Source: Flavobacterium beibuense (GTDB taxonomy: Bacteria; Bacteroidota; Bacteroidia; Flavobacteriales; Flavobacteriaceae). From it: 64,000 nucleotides of DNA. Location: contig NZ_JUIW01000001.1 in assembly GCF_004151245.1 (NCBI RefSeq), positions 372,001 to 436,000 on the forward strand. The letters are read 5' to 3'. The position numbers and the translations under genes were made by a program. A model generated the notes under the pieces. It did no database searches and had not been told where the DNA came from. It was given only the letters and a program-made list of their open reading frames with translations. The stretch's first letter is position 1. Each line of letters starts with the position of its first letter. Positions 35,419 through 44,200 of this stretch are shown here, piece after piece.

Positions 35419-36270
35419 ATGTCCAATATGGCTATACAGTTTAAAACTTTAGAAAGCACTGAAATACCTGAACTTCTTGAGGTATTTAACAGTGCTTTTT
35501 CTGATTATGCTCTCCCTATGAGAATGGAGGAAGCTATTTTTGTCCGCAAGCTTTTTATAGAAGGTGTTTCGCTTGGTTTTTCTGCGGGAGCTTTTGACGG
35601 AGATAAACTTGTAGGGTTTATTCTCCACGGGCTTGATGAGTTTAATGGCGAAAAAAGGGTGTTTAATGCCGCTACAGGAGTAGTACCGTCACATAGGGGG
35701 CTACGCCTTGCAGAACAAATGTACAATTACATTCTGCCGGTTTTAAAAGCACAGGGTTACAGGCACCACCAGCTTGAGGTGCTTAATGGTAATATAAAAG
35801 CAGAAAGGGCTTATGAAAAAGTTGGTTTCCGTAAATCAAGAGACCTTTTTGGTTATGAAGGTACTGTTGCTCCACAAATTATTTCTGGTGTAGAGATAAA
35901 AGAGGTAAAATATTTAGACTGGATTAAGGTACAGTCTTTTTGGGATGTACAGCCTGCATGGCAAAACCATACTCCAACAGTACAAAGAACAATGAAAGAT
36001 CAAAAGATTATTACGGCTTATGTTGATGGAAACTTAGCCGGATATCTTGTGTATGATACGCTTAACGGCAGATCAAAACAGTTTGCCGTTAAAAAGGAAT
36101 ACCGAAGACAGGGTATAGGTACAGCATTATTAGCTAATGTTACTCAGGCTTTGGGTAAAGTAAACTTTGTAAATTATGATGATAATGATAAAGGGGCAAA
36201 AGCATTTTTTGATGCCTTAGGTCTTAAGCCAAATTATCACTTGTATGAAATGACGCTTATTTACCCTTAA
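35419..36270 (+). CDS. GNAT N-acetyltransferase with two GNAT-like halves
   Basis: A 283-residue cytosolic protein. The first GNAT domain (about 5-150) shows GVVPSHRGLRLAEQMYNYI as the acetyl-CoA loop. A second, shorter half (about 190-283) has QFAVKKEYRRQGIGTALLANV, a textbook Q/RxxGxG/A motif. The substrate is unknown. The alternative start MAIQFK (35428) is three codons downstream and equally plausible. Confidence 0.88.
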   Translation: MSNMAIQFKTLESTEIPELLEVFNSAFSDYALPMRMEEAIFVRKLFIEGVSLGFSAGAFDGDKLVGFILHGLDEFNGEKRVFNAATGVVPSHRGLRLAEQMYNYILPVLKAQGYRHHQLEVLNGNIKAERAYEKVGFRKSRDLFGYEGTVAPQIISGVEIKEVKYLDWIKVQSFWDVQPAWQNHTPTVQRTMKDQKIITAYVDGNLAGYLVYDTLNGRSKQFAVKKEYRRQGIGTALLANVTQALGKVNFVNYDDNDKGAKAFFDALGLKPNYHLYEMTLIYP

Positions 36271-36299
36271 CTTTGTGAATACAATTAAGAATACATATT

Positions 36300-36686
36300 A
36301 TGAAAAAAGCACTTTATTTAGCGGTATTATTTATTTCACTTATATCCTGCCAGGCACAGCAGAAGGAAGGAACAGAATTGGTTAACCCAACCGAGTTTGC
36401 TCAAAAGATAGAGTCGGAGAAAGGGCAGCTTATAGATGTACGTACGCCTAAAGAATATCAATCAGGATATATAGACGGAGCTGTAAATATCCATTTATAT
36501 GACAAGGATTTTGAAGAGCGAATAGATAAACTTGATAAAAATGAAACAGTATATGTTTACTGTAAAGCAGGAGGTAGAAGTGCCGAAGCTGTTGAAATTA
36601 TGCAGGAAAAAGGCTTTAAGCACATAGTAGAGCTTGACGGTGGTATAGATGCCTGGAATGAGGCGGCAAAACCTGTAAAGAAATAA
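36300..36686 (+). CDS. Rhodanese-domain lipoprotein
   Basis: A 128-residue protein with lipoprotein signal (LISC, lipidation Cys17). A rhodanese domain follows (QLIDVRTPKEYQSGYIDGAVNI) with active-site Cys88 in YCKAGGRSAEA. A periplasmic, membrane-anchored sulfurtransferase or persulfide carrier is inferred. Its stop codon directly abuts the stop of the convergent DUF3995 gene. Confidence 0.92.
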   Translation: MKKALYLAVLFISLISCQAQQKEGTELVNPTEFAQKIESEKGQLIDVRTPKEYQSGYIDGAVNIHLYDKDFEERIDKLDKNETVYVYCKAGGRSAEAVEIMQEKGFKHIVELDGGIDAWNEAAKPVKK

Positions 36687-37109
36687 TTAGTCTAACAGGA
36701 ATATTAAAAAGCTAACTATAGCAATTACAACACATAAAGGCGAATAATAACGGGTATCATTCTTAGCAAAGAGGGTACCCGTTGCTTTTTTAAAGAAGCC
36801 CATGTATTTAAAATCGCCTATGGCTCTTAGTGTAAAGATAAATCCTATAAATAGTGTGGCATATTTAAAGATGTTTAGATTTACATACTCCCTGAAGATG
36901 TCCAGATTACCTATAGTGATAAAAGCAAAAATCCCCATTGCAGCAGCTACAATAAAAGTTACAAGTGGTCCCGGAGTAAAAACAGCGTGGCCTTCTTCAA
37001 GTGATGGAAGTACGGCACTCATCCCTTTTTTACCACCCATAGCCCAGTAAACATGTAAAAAAGACAGGAAAATAAATATGGAAGTGTTTATTAAAACAGG
37101 AAAAATCAT
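36687..37109 (-). CDS. DUF3995 membrane protein
   Basis: A 140-residue integral membrane protein with four predicted helices (about 5-24, 47-68, 82-102 and 120-139). The family signature HVYWAMGGKKGMSAVLP lies after the first helix. Function is unknown. It is transcribed from its own promoter and converges with no spacing on the rhodanese lipoprotein gene. Confidence 0.85.
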   Translation of the reverse strand: MIFPVLINTSIFIFLSFLHVYWAMGGKKGMSAVLPSLEEGHAVFTPGPLVTFIVAAAMGIFAFITIGNLDIFREYVNLNIFKYATLFIGFIFTLRAIGDFKYMGFFKKATGTLFAKNDTRYYSPLCVVIAIVSFLIFLLD

Positions 37110-37133
37110 TACGGATTAAATATTTGGTTTATA

Positions 37134-37141
37134 CAAAGTTA
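37134..37141 (-). promoter_or_regulatory. TAnnTTTG -7 element for the DUF3995 gene
   Basis: The minus strand reads TAACTTTG, 24 bp upstream of the ATG at 37109. Confidence 0.55.
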
Positions 37142-37188
37142 CCTTATTAAAAGCGTAATGATTTTTAAACTTATATTAAAACAGGGTA

Positions 37189-37467
37189 TCATTTTGCTAA
37201 AACATCCCCAATTTCTTCGTGTTTGTCAAACATCTTTTTGGCAAAAGGACACAGTGGTATTATCTTTAGGTTTTGTTCACGGGCAAACTCAACAGCTTTA
37301 TCAAGCAGTTTTTTGCCTACTCCTTTAAATTCCGGGTTACCTACTGTATGTTCAATTATAAATTTATCGTTGTTAGCCCAAACGTAGGTCATAATACCTG
37401 CCTGAACATCGTTTTCCATGGCTTTAAAATGACCTTTTTTGCCATCATCGTAATGAATTATTTCCAT
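37189..37467 (-). CDS. Small GNAT acetyltransferase-like protein (NATD1/YjdJ type), paralogue
   Basis: A 92-residue minimal GNAT protein with the family pattern YVWANNDKFIIEHTVGNPEFKGVGKKLL, then ARE and IIPLCPFAKKMF. It is typical of the YjdJ branch, with the conserved Cys in PLCPF. It begins 5 bp after the pirin gene, the same arrangement as the pair at 6702-7717. Confidence 0.88.
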   Translation of the reverse strand: MEIIHYDDGKKGHFKAMENDVQAGIMTYVWANNDKFIIEHTVGNPEFKGVGKKLLDKAVEFAREQNLKIIPLCPFAKKMFDKHEEIGDVLAK

Positions 37468-37472
37468 AGTGG

Positions 37473-38369
37473 TTATTGTTTTGGTTTAAAGTTTGTGTTT
37501 TGAGGTGGCAGAGGTACAAAGCCTGTTTCTCCAGGTACTTTAGGGAAGGTTTGATCCAGCCATCTCTGTTTGGCATCTTCAATAAGTTCGTAAGAAGTAG
37601 CTACAAAATTCCAGTAAATATGCCTTGGTTCAGGAAACGGTTCCCCGCCAAAAATATAAACCGTGCTGTTTTCGTTTATTGTGAATTCGCAAAGCGAGGC
37701 TTCTTTTGCTATAAGCAGTTGTTTGGGTTCAAAAACAGTACCGTCACTTTCTATGCTGCCTTCAAGAATATACAGGCCGCTTTCTCCATAAAGATCCTTG
37801 CCTATACTCAGTTTTTGTTTCGTTTTACTTTTTATTTCTATATAATACAGTTTGCTGTAAACCGGTACGGGTGACTTTTTACCGAAAGCTTCTCCTGCAA
37901 TAAGTTTCATAGACACACCATCCTGTTCCCATGCAGGGAGCTCATCTTCTTCAATATGTACAAAAGAAGGTTCTGTTTGTTCAAACTCCTTAGGTAGAGC
38001 AACCCATATTTGCAGGCCGTGAAGCATTTTGTCTGAATGCCTTAAATAATCAGGCGTCCGTTCAGAATGTACAATGCCTTTACCTGCAGTCATCCAGTTT
38101 ACCTGGCCGGGTTTTATTTCCACTTCGGTCCCTAAACTGTCCTTGTGCATAATATTGCCTTCAAAAAGGTAGGTTAGGGTAGACAGGCCTATATGCGGAT
38201 GAGGACCTACATCCATATTTTCATTGTCTTTTAAAGCTACCGGACCCATATGGTCTATAAACGCGAACGGACCTACGGTTCTTTTATCTTTAAAAGGTAA
38301 GAGCCTTCCCACGAGAAAGTTACCTATGTCGCTGGGGCGCTCTTCTATAATTAAGTTGATGTTTGACAT
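37473..38369 (-). CDS. Pirin family protein (canonical)
   Basis: A 298-residue bicupin with the canonical pirin metal site: His57, His59 (GPHPHIG), His101 and Glu103 (VHSERTP). The typical opening RPSDIGNFLVGRLLP and GPFAFIDHMGP are present. The metal is probably Fe or a similar divalent ion. Activity as a quercetinase-like dioxygenase or as a redox-sensing regulator is not decided. It is part of a minus-strand operon with VOC dioxygenase, hydrolase and cupin genes. Confidence 0.93.
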   Translation of the reverse strand: MSNINLIIEERPSDIGNFLVGRLLPFKDKRTVGPFAFIDHMGPVALKDNENMDVGPHPHIGLSTLTYLFEGNIMHKDSLGTEVEIKPGQVNWMTAGKGIVHSERTPDYLRHSDKMLHGLQIWVALPKEFEQTEPSFVHIEEDELPAWEQDGVSMKLIAGEAFGKKSPVPVYSKLYYIEIKSKTKQKLSIGKDLYGESGLYILEGSIESDGTVFEPKQLLIAKEASLCEFTINENSTVYIFGGEPFPEPRHIYWNFVATSYELIEDAKQRWLDQTFPKVPGETGFVPLPPQNTNFKPKQ

Positions 38370-38426
38370 GGTGTAAAAAAATAAAGGTTTAAATTACAAA
38401 TAATTAGGATACAAAAATCAACCCTC

Positions 38427-38786
38427 TTATAATAAAGTGATAAAAATAGATGAACGTATTTCTTTTGTAATGTTTCGGGTTTTATGTCCCTTGCCTTCAG
38501 TGTCTTCTACAAGGAGTATATCGCCGCCTTTAAAGTATCTTTTTTCTCCTAGCGAGGTTTCTATTTCAATAACACCATCCATAAGTATAATGTATTGCCT
38601 GGCAGGTGCATTATGAAAATCATAATCGTAAGAAGAAACAACTTTCCTGAAACTGATAGTTCCTGCTTTTTGAGCTTCAGAAAGAAAACCTATTTCACCA
38701 CTATCCTTAAGAGGTACAGAGACAGTCTCAAAACGACTGTCTCCGTTGCTATCACTATATATACGTGTTATAGTGTAAGCTTCCAT
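38427..38786 (-). CDS. Small cupin-like protein
   Basis: A 119-residue protein with a single cupin-type core (FHNAPARQYIILMDGVIEIE, then YFKGGDILLVEDTEGKGHKT). One His (GKGH) and DFHNAP could supply metal ligands. Such proteins are common beside oxidoreductases; the substrate is unknown. Its start overlaps the hydrolase stop by one base (TAATG), indicating translational coupling. Confidence 0.75.
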   Translation of the reverse strand: MEAYTITRIYSDSNGDSRFETVSVPLKDSGEIGFLSEAQKAGTISFRKVVSSYDYDFHNAPARQYIILMDGVIEIETSLGEKRYFKGGDILLVEDTEGKGHKTRNITKEIRSSIFITLL

Positions 38787-39412
38787 TATTTAAAGGATGT
38801 TACCAGCCATTGGGCTGTTAGTTTTATATCATCAGCCGTAAGGTTATGCCCGGTTGGTATATCATGATAGTCAACTGCAAAGCCAAGTCCTTTAAGGTTA
38901 TTAAGATAGGTTTGCGTATCATTCGGATTTACCGTAGGATCAAGCCTTCCTGAGCTGAAAAATACAGGAACATTGTTGTCTGTTCCTACAGATTTAATTT
39001 CTCTAAACGGTTGCATAGGCCTGTATAAAATGACTCCGGCTAGAAAGTCAGGATATTTTATAAGTGTTGCCCCTGCAATATTAGCTCCGTTAGAGTAACC
39101 TAAAGCTATAAGCTTAGTGATGTCGAAACCTTCCTTATCGGCTATAGACTTTATAAAAGCAACCATTTCGTCGGTACGGAAATCAAGATCCTGTTCGTCA
39201 AATACTCCCATGCCTAAGCGTTTAAAAAAACGTGGCATGCCATGTTCGCTAACATTTCCCCTAAGGCTTAATATGTTGTATTCTTTACCAAAGTTTTCAG
39301 CTAATGGAATAAGGTCTCTTTCGTTACCACCGGTACCATGCAGTAGTAGTAAAGTATAAGCTGCTGCATTTTCTGATGGTAGGTATATATATTTTAAAGG
39401 TTCAAAGTTCAT
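38786..39412 (-). CDS. Alpha/beta hydrolase, carboxylesterase/MhqD-like
   Basis: A 208-residue esterase of the phospholipase/carboxylesterase type. It has LLLLHGTGGNERDLIPLAE (oxyanion region), nucleophile Ser107 in GYSNGA, and acid and base in SGRLDPTVNP and PTGHNLT. This matches MhqD of Bacillus, encoded next to the MhqO dioxygenase and involved in hydroquinone resistance. The adjacent VOC dioxygenase gene (11 bp upstream) strengthens the parallel. The MhqD label is by context. Confidence 0.88.
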   Translation of the reverse strand: MNFEPLKYIYLPSENAAAYTLLLLHGTGGNERDLIPLAENFGKEYNILSLRGNVSEHGMPRFFKRLGMGVFDEQDLDFRTDEMVAFIKSIADKEGFDITKLIALGYSNGANIAGATLIKYPDFLAGVILYRPMQPFREIKSVGTDNNVPVFFSSGRLDPTVNPNDTQTYLNNLKGLGFAVDYHDIPTGHNLTADDIKLTAQWLVTSFK

Positions 39413-39423
39413 TTTAAAAAGTA

Positions 39424-40362
39424 TTAGTTAATAGGTGCTAAATAAGCCTCAAGTTCGCTTCTTCTTGATTCATACTGTTCTGGTAGTTTAAGTCCTTTAC
39501 CTAAATCTTCAAGACTTTCGTCTACCATAAATCCAGGGTTGTCTGTAGCTATTTCAAACAATACTCCTCCCGGTTCCCTGAAGTATAAAGAGTGGAAGTA
39601 ATTACGGTCTATTTGCGGAGTAATATTTAATCCTGCTGCCACCACTTTTTCTCTCATTTTCATTAAGGTTTCATCATCTTTAACCCTAAAGGCTACGTGG
39701 TGTACAGTTCCGTTTGCCACATGACCACGCTTTTCATCTTTAAGCTCTACAATATCTACTATTGCCGCATTTTCTACTGCATCGGTAGCAAAACGGTAAC
39801 GGTTAACATCCTGAGATATTAATTTGTAACCAAATACTTCGGTCAATACAGTAGCAGTACCGGCAATATTGTTTAAAGTAAGAGTAACATTATGAAAACC
39901 TCTGGTAGCAATATCGGCCTTTACTTCATCGGTTTCCCAGGGTTTTCTGTTATCCGGAGTTTCAGACTCTATCAGTTCCAGTTTCAACCCATCAGGATCA
40001 AGGAATGTTAAGTATCTTTCTCCAAACCTTTCGGCCGGTTTATTATAAATAACATTGTATTTGTCAAATCGCTCCACCCATTTTTCAAGACTTCCTTTTG
40101 GTACTGAATAACCTATTTCAGTAGCCATTCCGGAGCCTCTTCTTCCTTGAGGTATACCTTCGCCCCACGGGAAGAAAGTAAGTATGGTTCCTGCACTGCC
40201 TATTTCGTCACCAAAATAAAAGTGATAGGTGCCGGGGTCGTCAAAGTTTACGGTTTTTTTAATGAAACGTAAGCCTAATATTTTAGAGTAGAAGTCAAAA
40301 TTACGTTTGGCGTCACCTGCTATTGCAGTAATATGGTGTAAGCCTAAAATTCTATTTTCCAT
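39424..40362 (-). CDS. VOC-family ring-cleaving dioxygenase (MhqO-like)
   Basis: A 312-residue extradiol-type dioxygenase built of two glyoxalase/VOC modules. Module 1 begins LGLHHITAIAGDAKRNFDFY. Module 2 begins near residue 152 (GFHNVTLTL), with VHHVAFRVKDDETL and the C-terminal Glu region GGVLFEIATD. His10 and the His of VHHVAF plus Glu are the likely Fe ligands. MhqO relatives cleave (hydro)quinones. It is the first gene of the operon dioxygenase-hydrolase-cupin-pirin-GNAT. Confidence 0.92.
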   Translation of the reverse strand: MENRILGLHHITAIAGDAKRNFDFYSKILGLRFIKKTVNFDDPGTYHFYFGDEIGSAGTILTFFPWGEGIPQGRRGSGMATEIGYSVPKGSLEKWVERFDKYNVIYNKPAERFGERYLTFLDPDGLKLELIESETPDNRKPWETDEVKADIATRGFHNVTLTLNNIAGTATVLTEVFGYKLISQDVNRYRFATDAVENAAIVDIVELKDEKRGHVANGTVHHVAFRVKDDETLMKMREKVVAAGLNITPQIDRNYFHSLYFREPGGVLFEIATDNPGFMVDESLEDLGKGLKLPEQYESRRSELEAYLAPIN

Positions 40363-40411
40363 GATATATGTTTTTAAAATTGTTTATGTAAAATTACTGT
40401 TGGTTTAAAAG

Positions 40412-40753
40412 TTATGCATTGAACTGGGACAAGAAGTTGATTATTTCGGACTTATTATATAAAGCGGCATATATCTCATTATAAAGCAATCCACTGCCAC
40501 CTCCATAATGCTGTATAATCTTAACTCTAGGGTTGTGCGCTGCAAAGGCTGTTCTTAAAGAAATCTCATCTTCCTCGCTAATACCGCACCCTAATAGTAC
40601 AAGACTTATTCTTAATCCCTTAAAGAGTGCTTTGGCTTCCTCGTCATTGGTAGTGCCTAATCCGTTCCAGCTTTCATTTTTGTTTATAAGCCTTACAACG
40701 GTCTCCATAATTTCAGGATGCCTGCCTATGTATAAAATGTTTATCGCTTCCAT
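40412..40753 (-). CDS. Degenerate receiver-like hypothetical protein
   Basis: A 113-residue cytosolic protein with a CheY-like alternation (INILYIGRHPEIMETVVRLI, ISLVLLGCGISEEDEISL). It lacks the paired acids and the phospho-Asp: the position after the third strand is Gly-Cys. It may be a pseudo-receiver or simply a small alpha/beta protein. It lies 49 bp upstream of the dioxygenase gene, same strand. A 21-bp segment of its 3' end recurs upstream of its start (40806-40826). Confidence 0.6.
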   Translation of the reverse strand: MEAINILYIGRHPEIMETVVRLINKNESWNGLGTTNDEEAKALFKGLRISLVLLGCGISEEDEISLRTAFAAHNPRVKIIQHYGGGSGLLYNEIYAALYNKSEIINFLSQFNA

Positions 40754-40826
40754 TGTATTGCATCTTAAAGTTTACAGTACAAAGTTCCGCTAATCAAATG
40801 TTCTGTGCATTGAACTGGGACAAGAA
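40415..40826. repeat. 21-bp direct repeat flanking the 40412-40753 gene
   Basis: The 21 bp at 40415-40435 (encoding the last residues of the gene on the minus strand) recur exactly at 40806-40826, upstream of the gene start. The second copy could be the remnant 3' end of a deleted tandem gene copy. Confidence 0.85.
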
Positions 40827-41200
40827 AAGAGAAAGGGTTAATAGATATGCTTTTTTAGCGCTTTTCGTGATTTTAAAAACCCTTATGTAACAGTATTGTA
40901 TACACAAAGTGTTGACAAAGGCGTAACAACTGGTTTTACAAAAACTATAAGATACATAAGCTTTTAATCTGCTGTGTTAATTTTTTATGTGAAATAAATG
41001 TTTGATTTTAACTATGAAACAAATAACAGTACTTTTCATGTCAACACACATGTCAACGCTTTGTTTAATATAATATATCACTCAGAGCGTAAATTTACCA
41101 TAACACAGCCCCCAAAAATTAATGTGTTTAGGTTTTCCTTACTACAACCTGTTTTTCTTGAAAACTACTTACTACTAACTATTATACTTTTAAAAACGCT
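40827..41200. other. Intergenic region without an identified gene
   Basis: AT-rich spacer before the large adhesin gene. I see no ORF with coding character, no TAnnTTTG at a convincing distance and no terminator. It contains two direct copies of ATGTCAAC (41038, 41050) and an inverted GTTGACA (40912). Their significance is unclear. Confidence 0.5.
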
Positions 41201-44200
41201 ATGAGAAAAATTACTTTAATAATTTTTACGATCCTTTATTCCTTTTTGGGTTACAGCCAATTGACCGAAGAAGGTTTTGAAGGAGCCTGGCCACCCACAG
41301 GGTGGACAATTGAAGATAATGGAAACGGACTTTTAAAAACCTGGCAACAGTCAATGCCGGGAAGTTTTTTTGACTTTCCTTATGAGGGAAGCTATGCCGC
41401 TTTTATGGATAGGGAAGATGCACCCGCGGGAGTAACTCCCCAGGACTGGCTAATAACTCCTCAGTTTAATGTGCCCGATAACCCATTGTTGAAGTTTTAC
41501 TCACGCCTTACTATAGGTGGAGACCAGGGAGGGGTATACCGTATTATGGTATCTTCAGATCCTGATCCGTCAAACCTTGCCGCTTATGAAGAGGTGATGG
41601 TATGGACAGAAGAAGAAATTAACCCTGACCAAATAGAGTATACTCTTATAAATGTAAACCTACCGGCTACACTTACAGGTACAAATGTTTATCTGGCTTT
41701 TGTTATGGAAGCTGATAATGCAGACAGATGGCTTATAGATAATGTGAGTGTTTTAGAAGAATGTATAATTCCGCAAAACCTTAACGCCCTTAATATATCT
41801 CTTGACTCGGCAGATTTAACATGGGATGATTTTAATACTAATGCTGAATGGGAAATAGAATTACTGGAAGGAGCAGGAACAACAACCGGTTCAGGAGAGG
41901 TTTATAATGGTTCATTGCCTTATTCGGTAAGCGATTTAAATCCGGGAACAGAATATAAGTTTTATGTTAGGGCATTGTGTGATACAGGAGAGGAGAGCGA
42001 TTGGACAGACCCGTTTTATTTTAATACGATTGCTCAGGGTGATAGCTGTGATGCACCTATTGTAGCAGCATCATTACCTTATTCTGATTCAGGCAATACG
42101 GCAGATCATGCTAATATGTACAGTGGTGCACCGGGAACGGGGTGTGGTACCCTGTTTTGGGAAGAATACCTTATGGGTAACGATGTGGTGTACCAATATA
42201 CAGCCGACTTTACCGGAGAGATAACAGTAAATTTAACAGAGGCATCAAATTTTTCGGGTGTGTTTGTTTATCAGGACTGTGCCTCAATAGGGGCTGAATG
42301 TTTAGCAGGTGCTACAACAGGTTTTGAATCAATATCTGCAAGTATTCCCTCAATAGCAGTTACAAACGGAGAAGATTACTATATAGTAATATCCAGTAGT
42401 TCATCTTTTGTTACACCTTACACCATAGCAATCCAGCAGGTAAATTGCGACCCGCCTGTTGGTTTGCCAACGGTTTCGGATATGACATCTGTAGAACTAT
42501 CGTGGAGTACTCCTACCGCAGCTACTTCCTGGGAGGTGGTGATTCAGTCACCTGGTAGTGGCCTCCCAACAGGAAGTGGTGAAACAGCTACTGTTAACAC
42601 CAATTATTTGGTAGAAGATTTAAGTGCAGGTACTCTTTATGAATATTATGTTAGGGCCGATTGTGGAGATGATACATTTAGTGCCTGGGCTGGTCCTTAT
42701 GTTTTTAATACATTAATTTGTGAAGCTTCTGAACAATGTAACTATACTTTTACCCTTACTGATATTGCAGGTAACGGATGGGACGGTAATACAATGAATG
42801 TTTCGCAAAACGGAGTAACTATAGCTGTACTTGGTGAAACATTTGACTGGGGTTCTACAGCAGAAGTCACTGTTCCTATGTGTCATGGTATACCTGTACA
42901 GTTATACTGGGATGGCGGAGGTTTTAATGAAAATGAGGTGGGAGTAACAGTTCATAATTCGTTTGGGCAAATTGTATATCAAAAAGCTCCGGGAGAGGAA
43001 GGGCAAAACACATTGCTATATGAAGGAGATGTAGATTGTAATACCATTTCATGCCTGGCACCATTTACGGTTACTTTAGATAGTGCTACACTCAATTCGG
43101 TTACATTATCATGGGATGGTGATGCTACTGGAGACTGGGAGTATTACATTGTTGAAGAAGGAGGTGCTGCTCCGGATGGGGCTACAGCGGGGCTTCCTGC
43201 TACTACTAATCCGTTTACTGTGGAGGGACTTGATCCTGCTACCAACTACGATTTTTACATACGCATGGTGTGTGACGGAACTGCTACGCCAACCAGTACT
43301 TGGGGAGGGCCCCATTTGGTTAGTACGGTAGTATGTCCGCCGGAAAACCAGTGTGAGTATACTTTTATAATGACAAGCGGTTTTGGTAATGGTTATTTGG
43401 GTAATACCATGACCATAACCCAGGGAGGTATATTTGTTACAACTATCGGGTCAACCTTTACAGAAGGAGATTCGCAAACAATTACAGTTCCTTTATGTAG
43501 CGGTCAGCCGTTTGAAGTATATTGGAACAGTGGTGCTACATTTGAAATAGGGCTCGAAATCATCAATCCTTTCGAACAGACATTATTTAGCCTTACAAAT
43601 GGAGAGGATGTACCAAGTACTATTGTGTATACAGGAGACGTGGATTGTGATAATCCTGCCTGTATACCGCCGGCTGACCTTACCGCTACTAATGCAACCT
43701 TAAATACTATAGATTTAGGTTGGGAGGGAGCGCCAACAGGTAATTGGGAATATTATATTACAGAGGCAGGGAATGCTGCACCGCAACCAGAAACCGAAGG
43801 AGAAGGCACTACTACAAATCCGGTTACGGCATCTGGGCTTACAGCCGCAACAAATTATGATTATTATGTAAGGATTATTTGTGAAGGCGGAGTGCCTGGC
43901 GAATGGGCAGGTCCGTTTGCCTTTAACACAACTGTTTGTGAGCTATCAGAGCAGTGTGTTTATAAATTTGAGCTTACCAGTGCTTTAGGCTGGGGTTGGG
44001 AAAATACGACAATGACCGTTTATCAGGCGGGTGTACCTATTGCAACATTGGGTCCGGGGTTTGAGTTTGGCAGTTCTTATAACGTAGAAATACCTTTATG
44101 CTCTGATGCAGAGATAGAAGTATTTTGGAATACCGATGGCTGGGGTAACCCTGCCGATAAAGGGTTGGTAATTTATACTCCTTATATGGAGACATTTTTT

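Noticed and set aside
40998..41204. 68-codon ORF between the receiver-like gene and the adhesin
   Set aside because: AT-rich, no recognisable protein features, ends inside the adhesin start codon region; likely chance.
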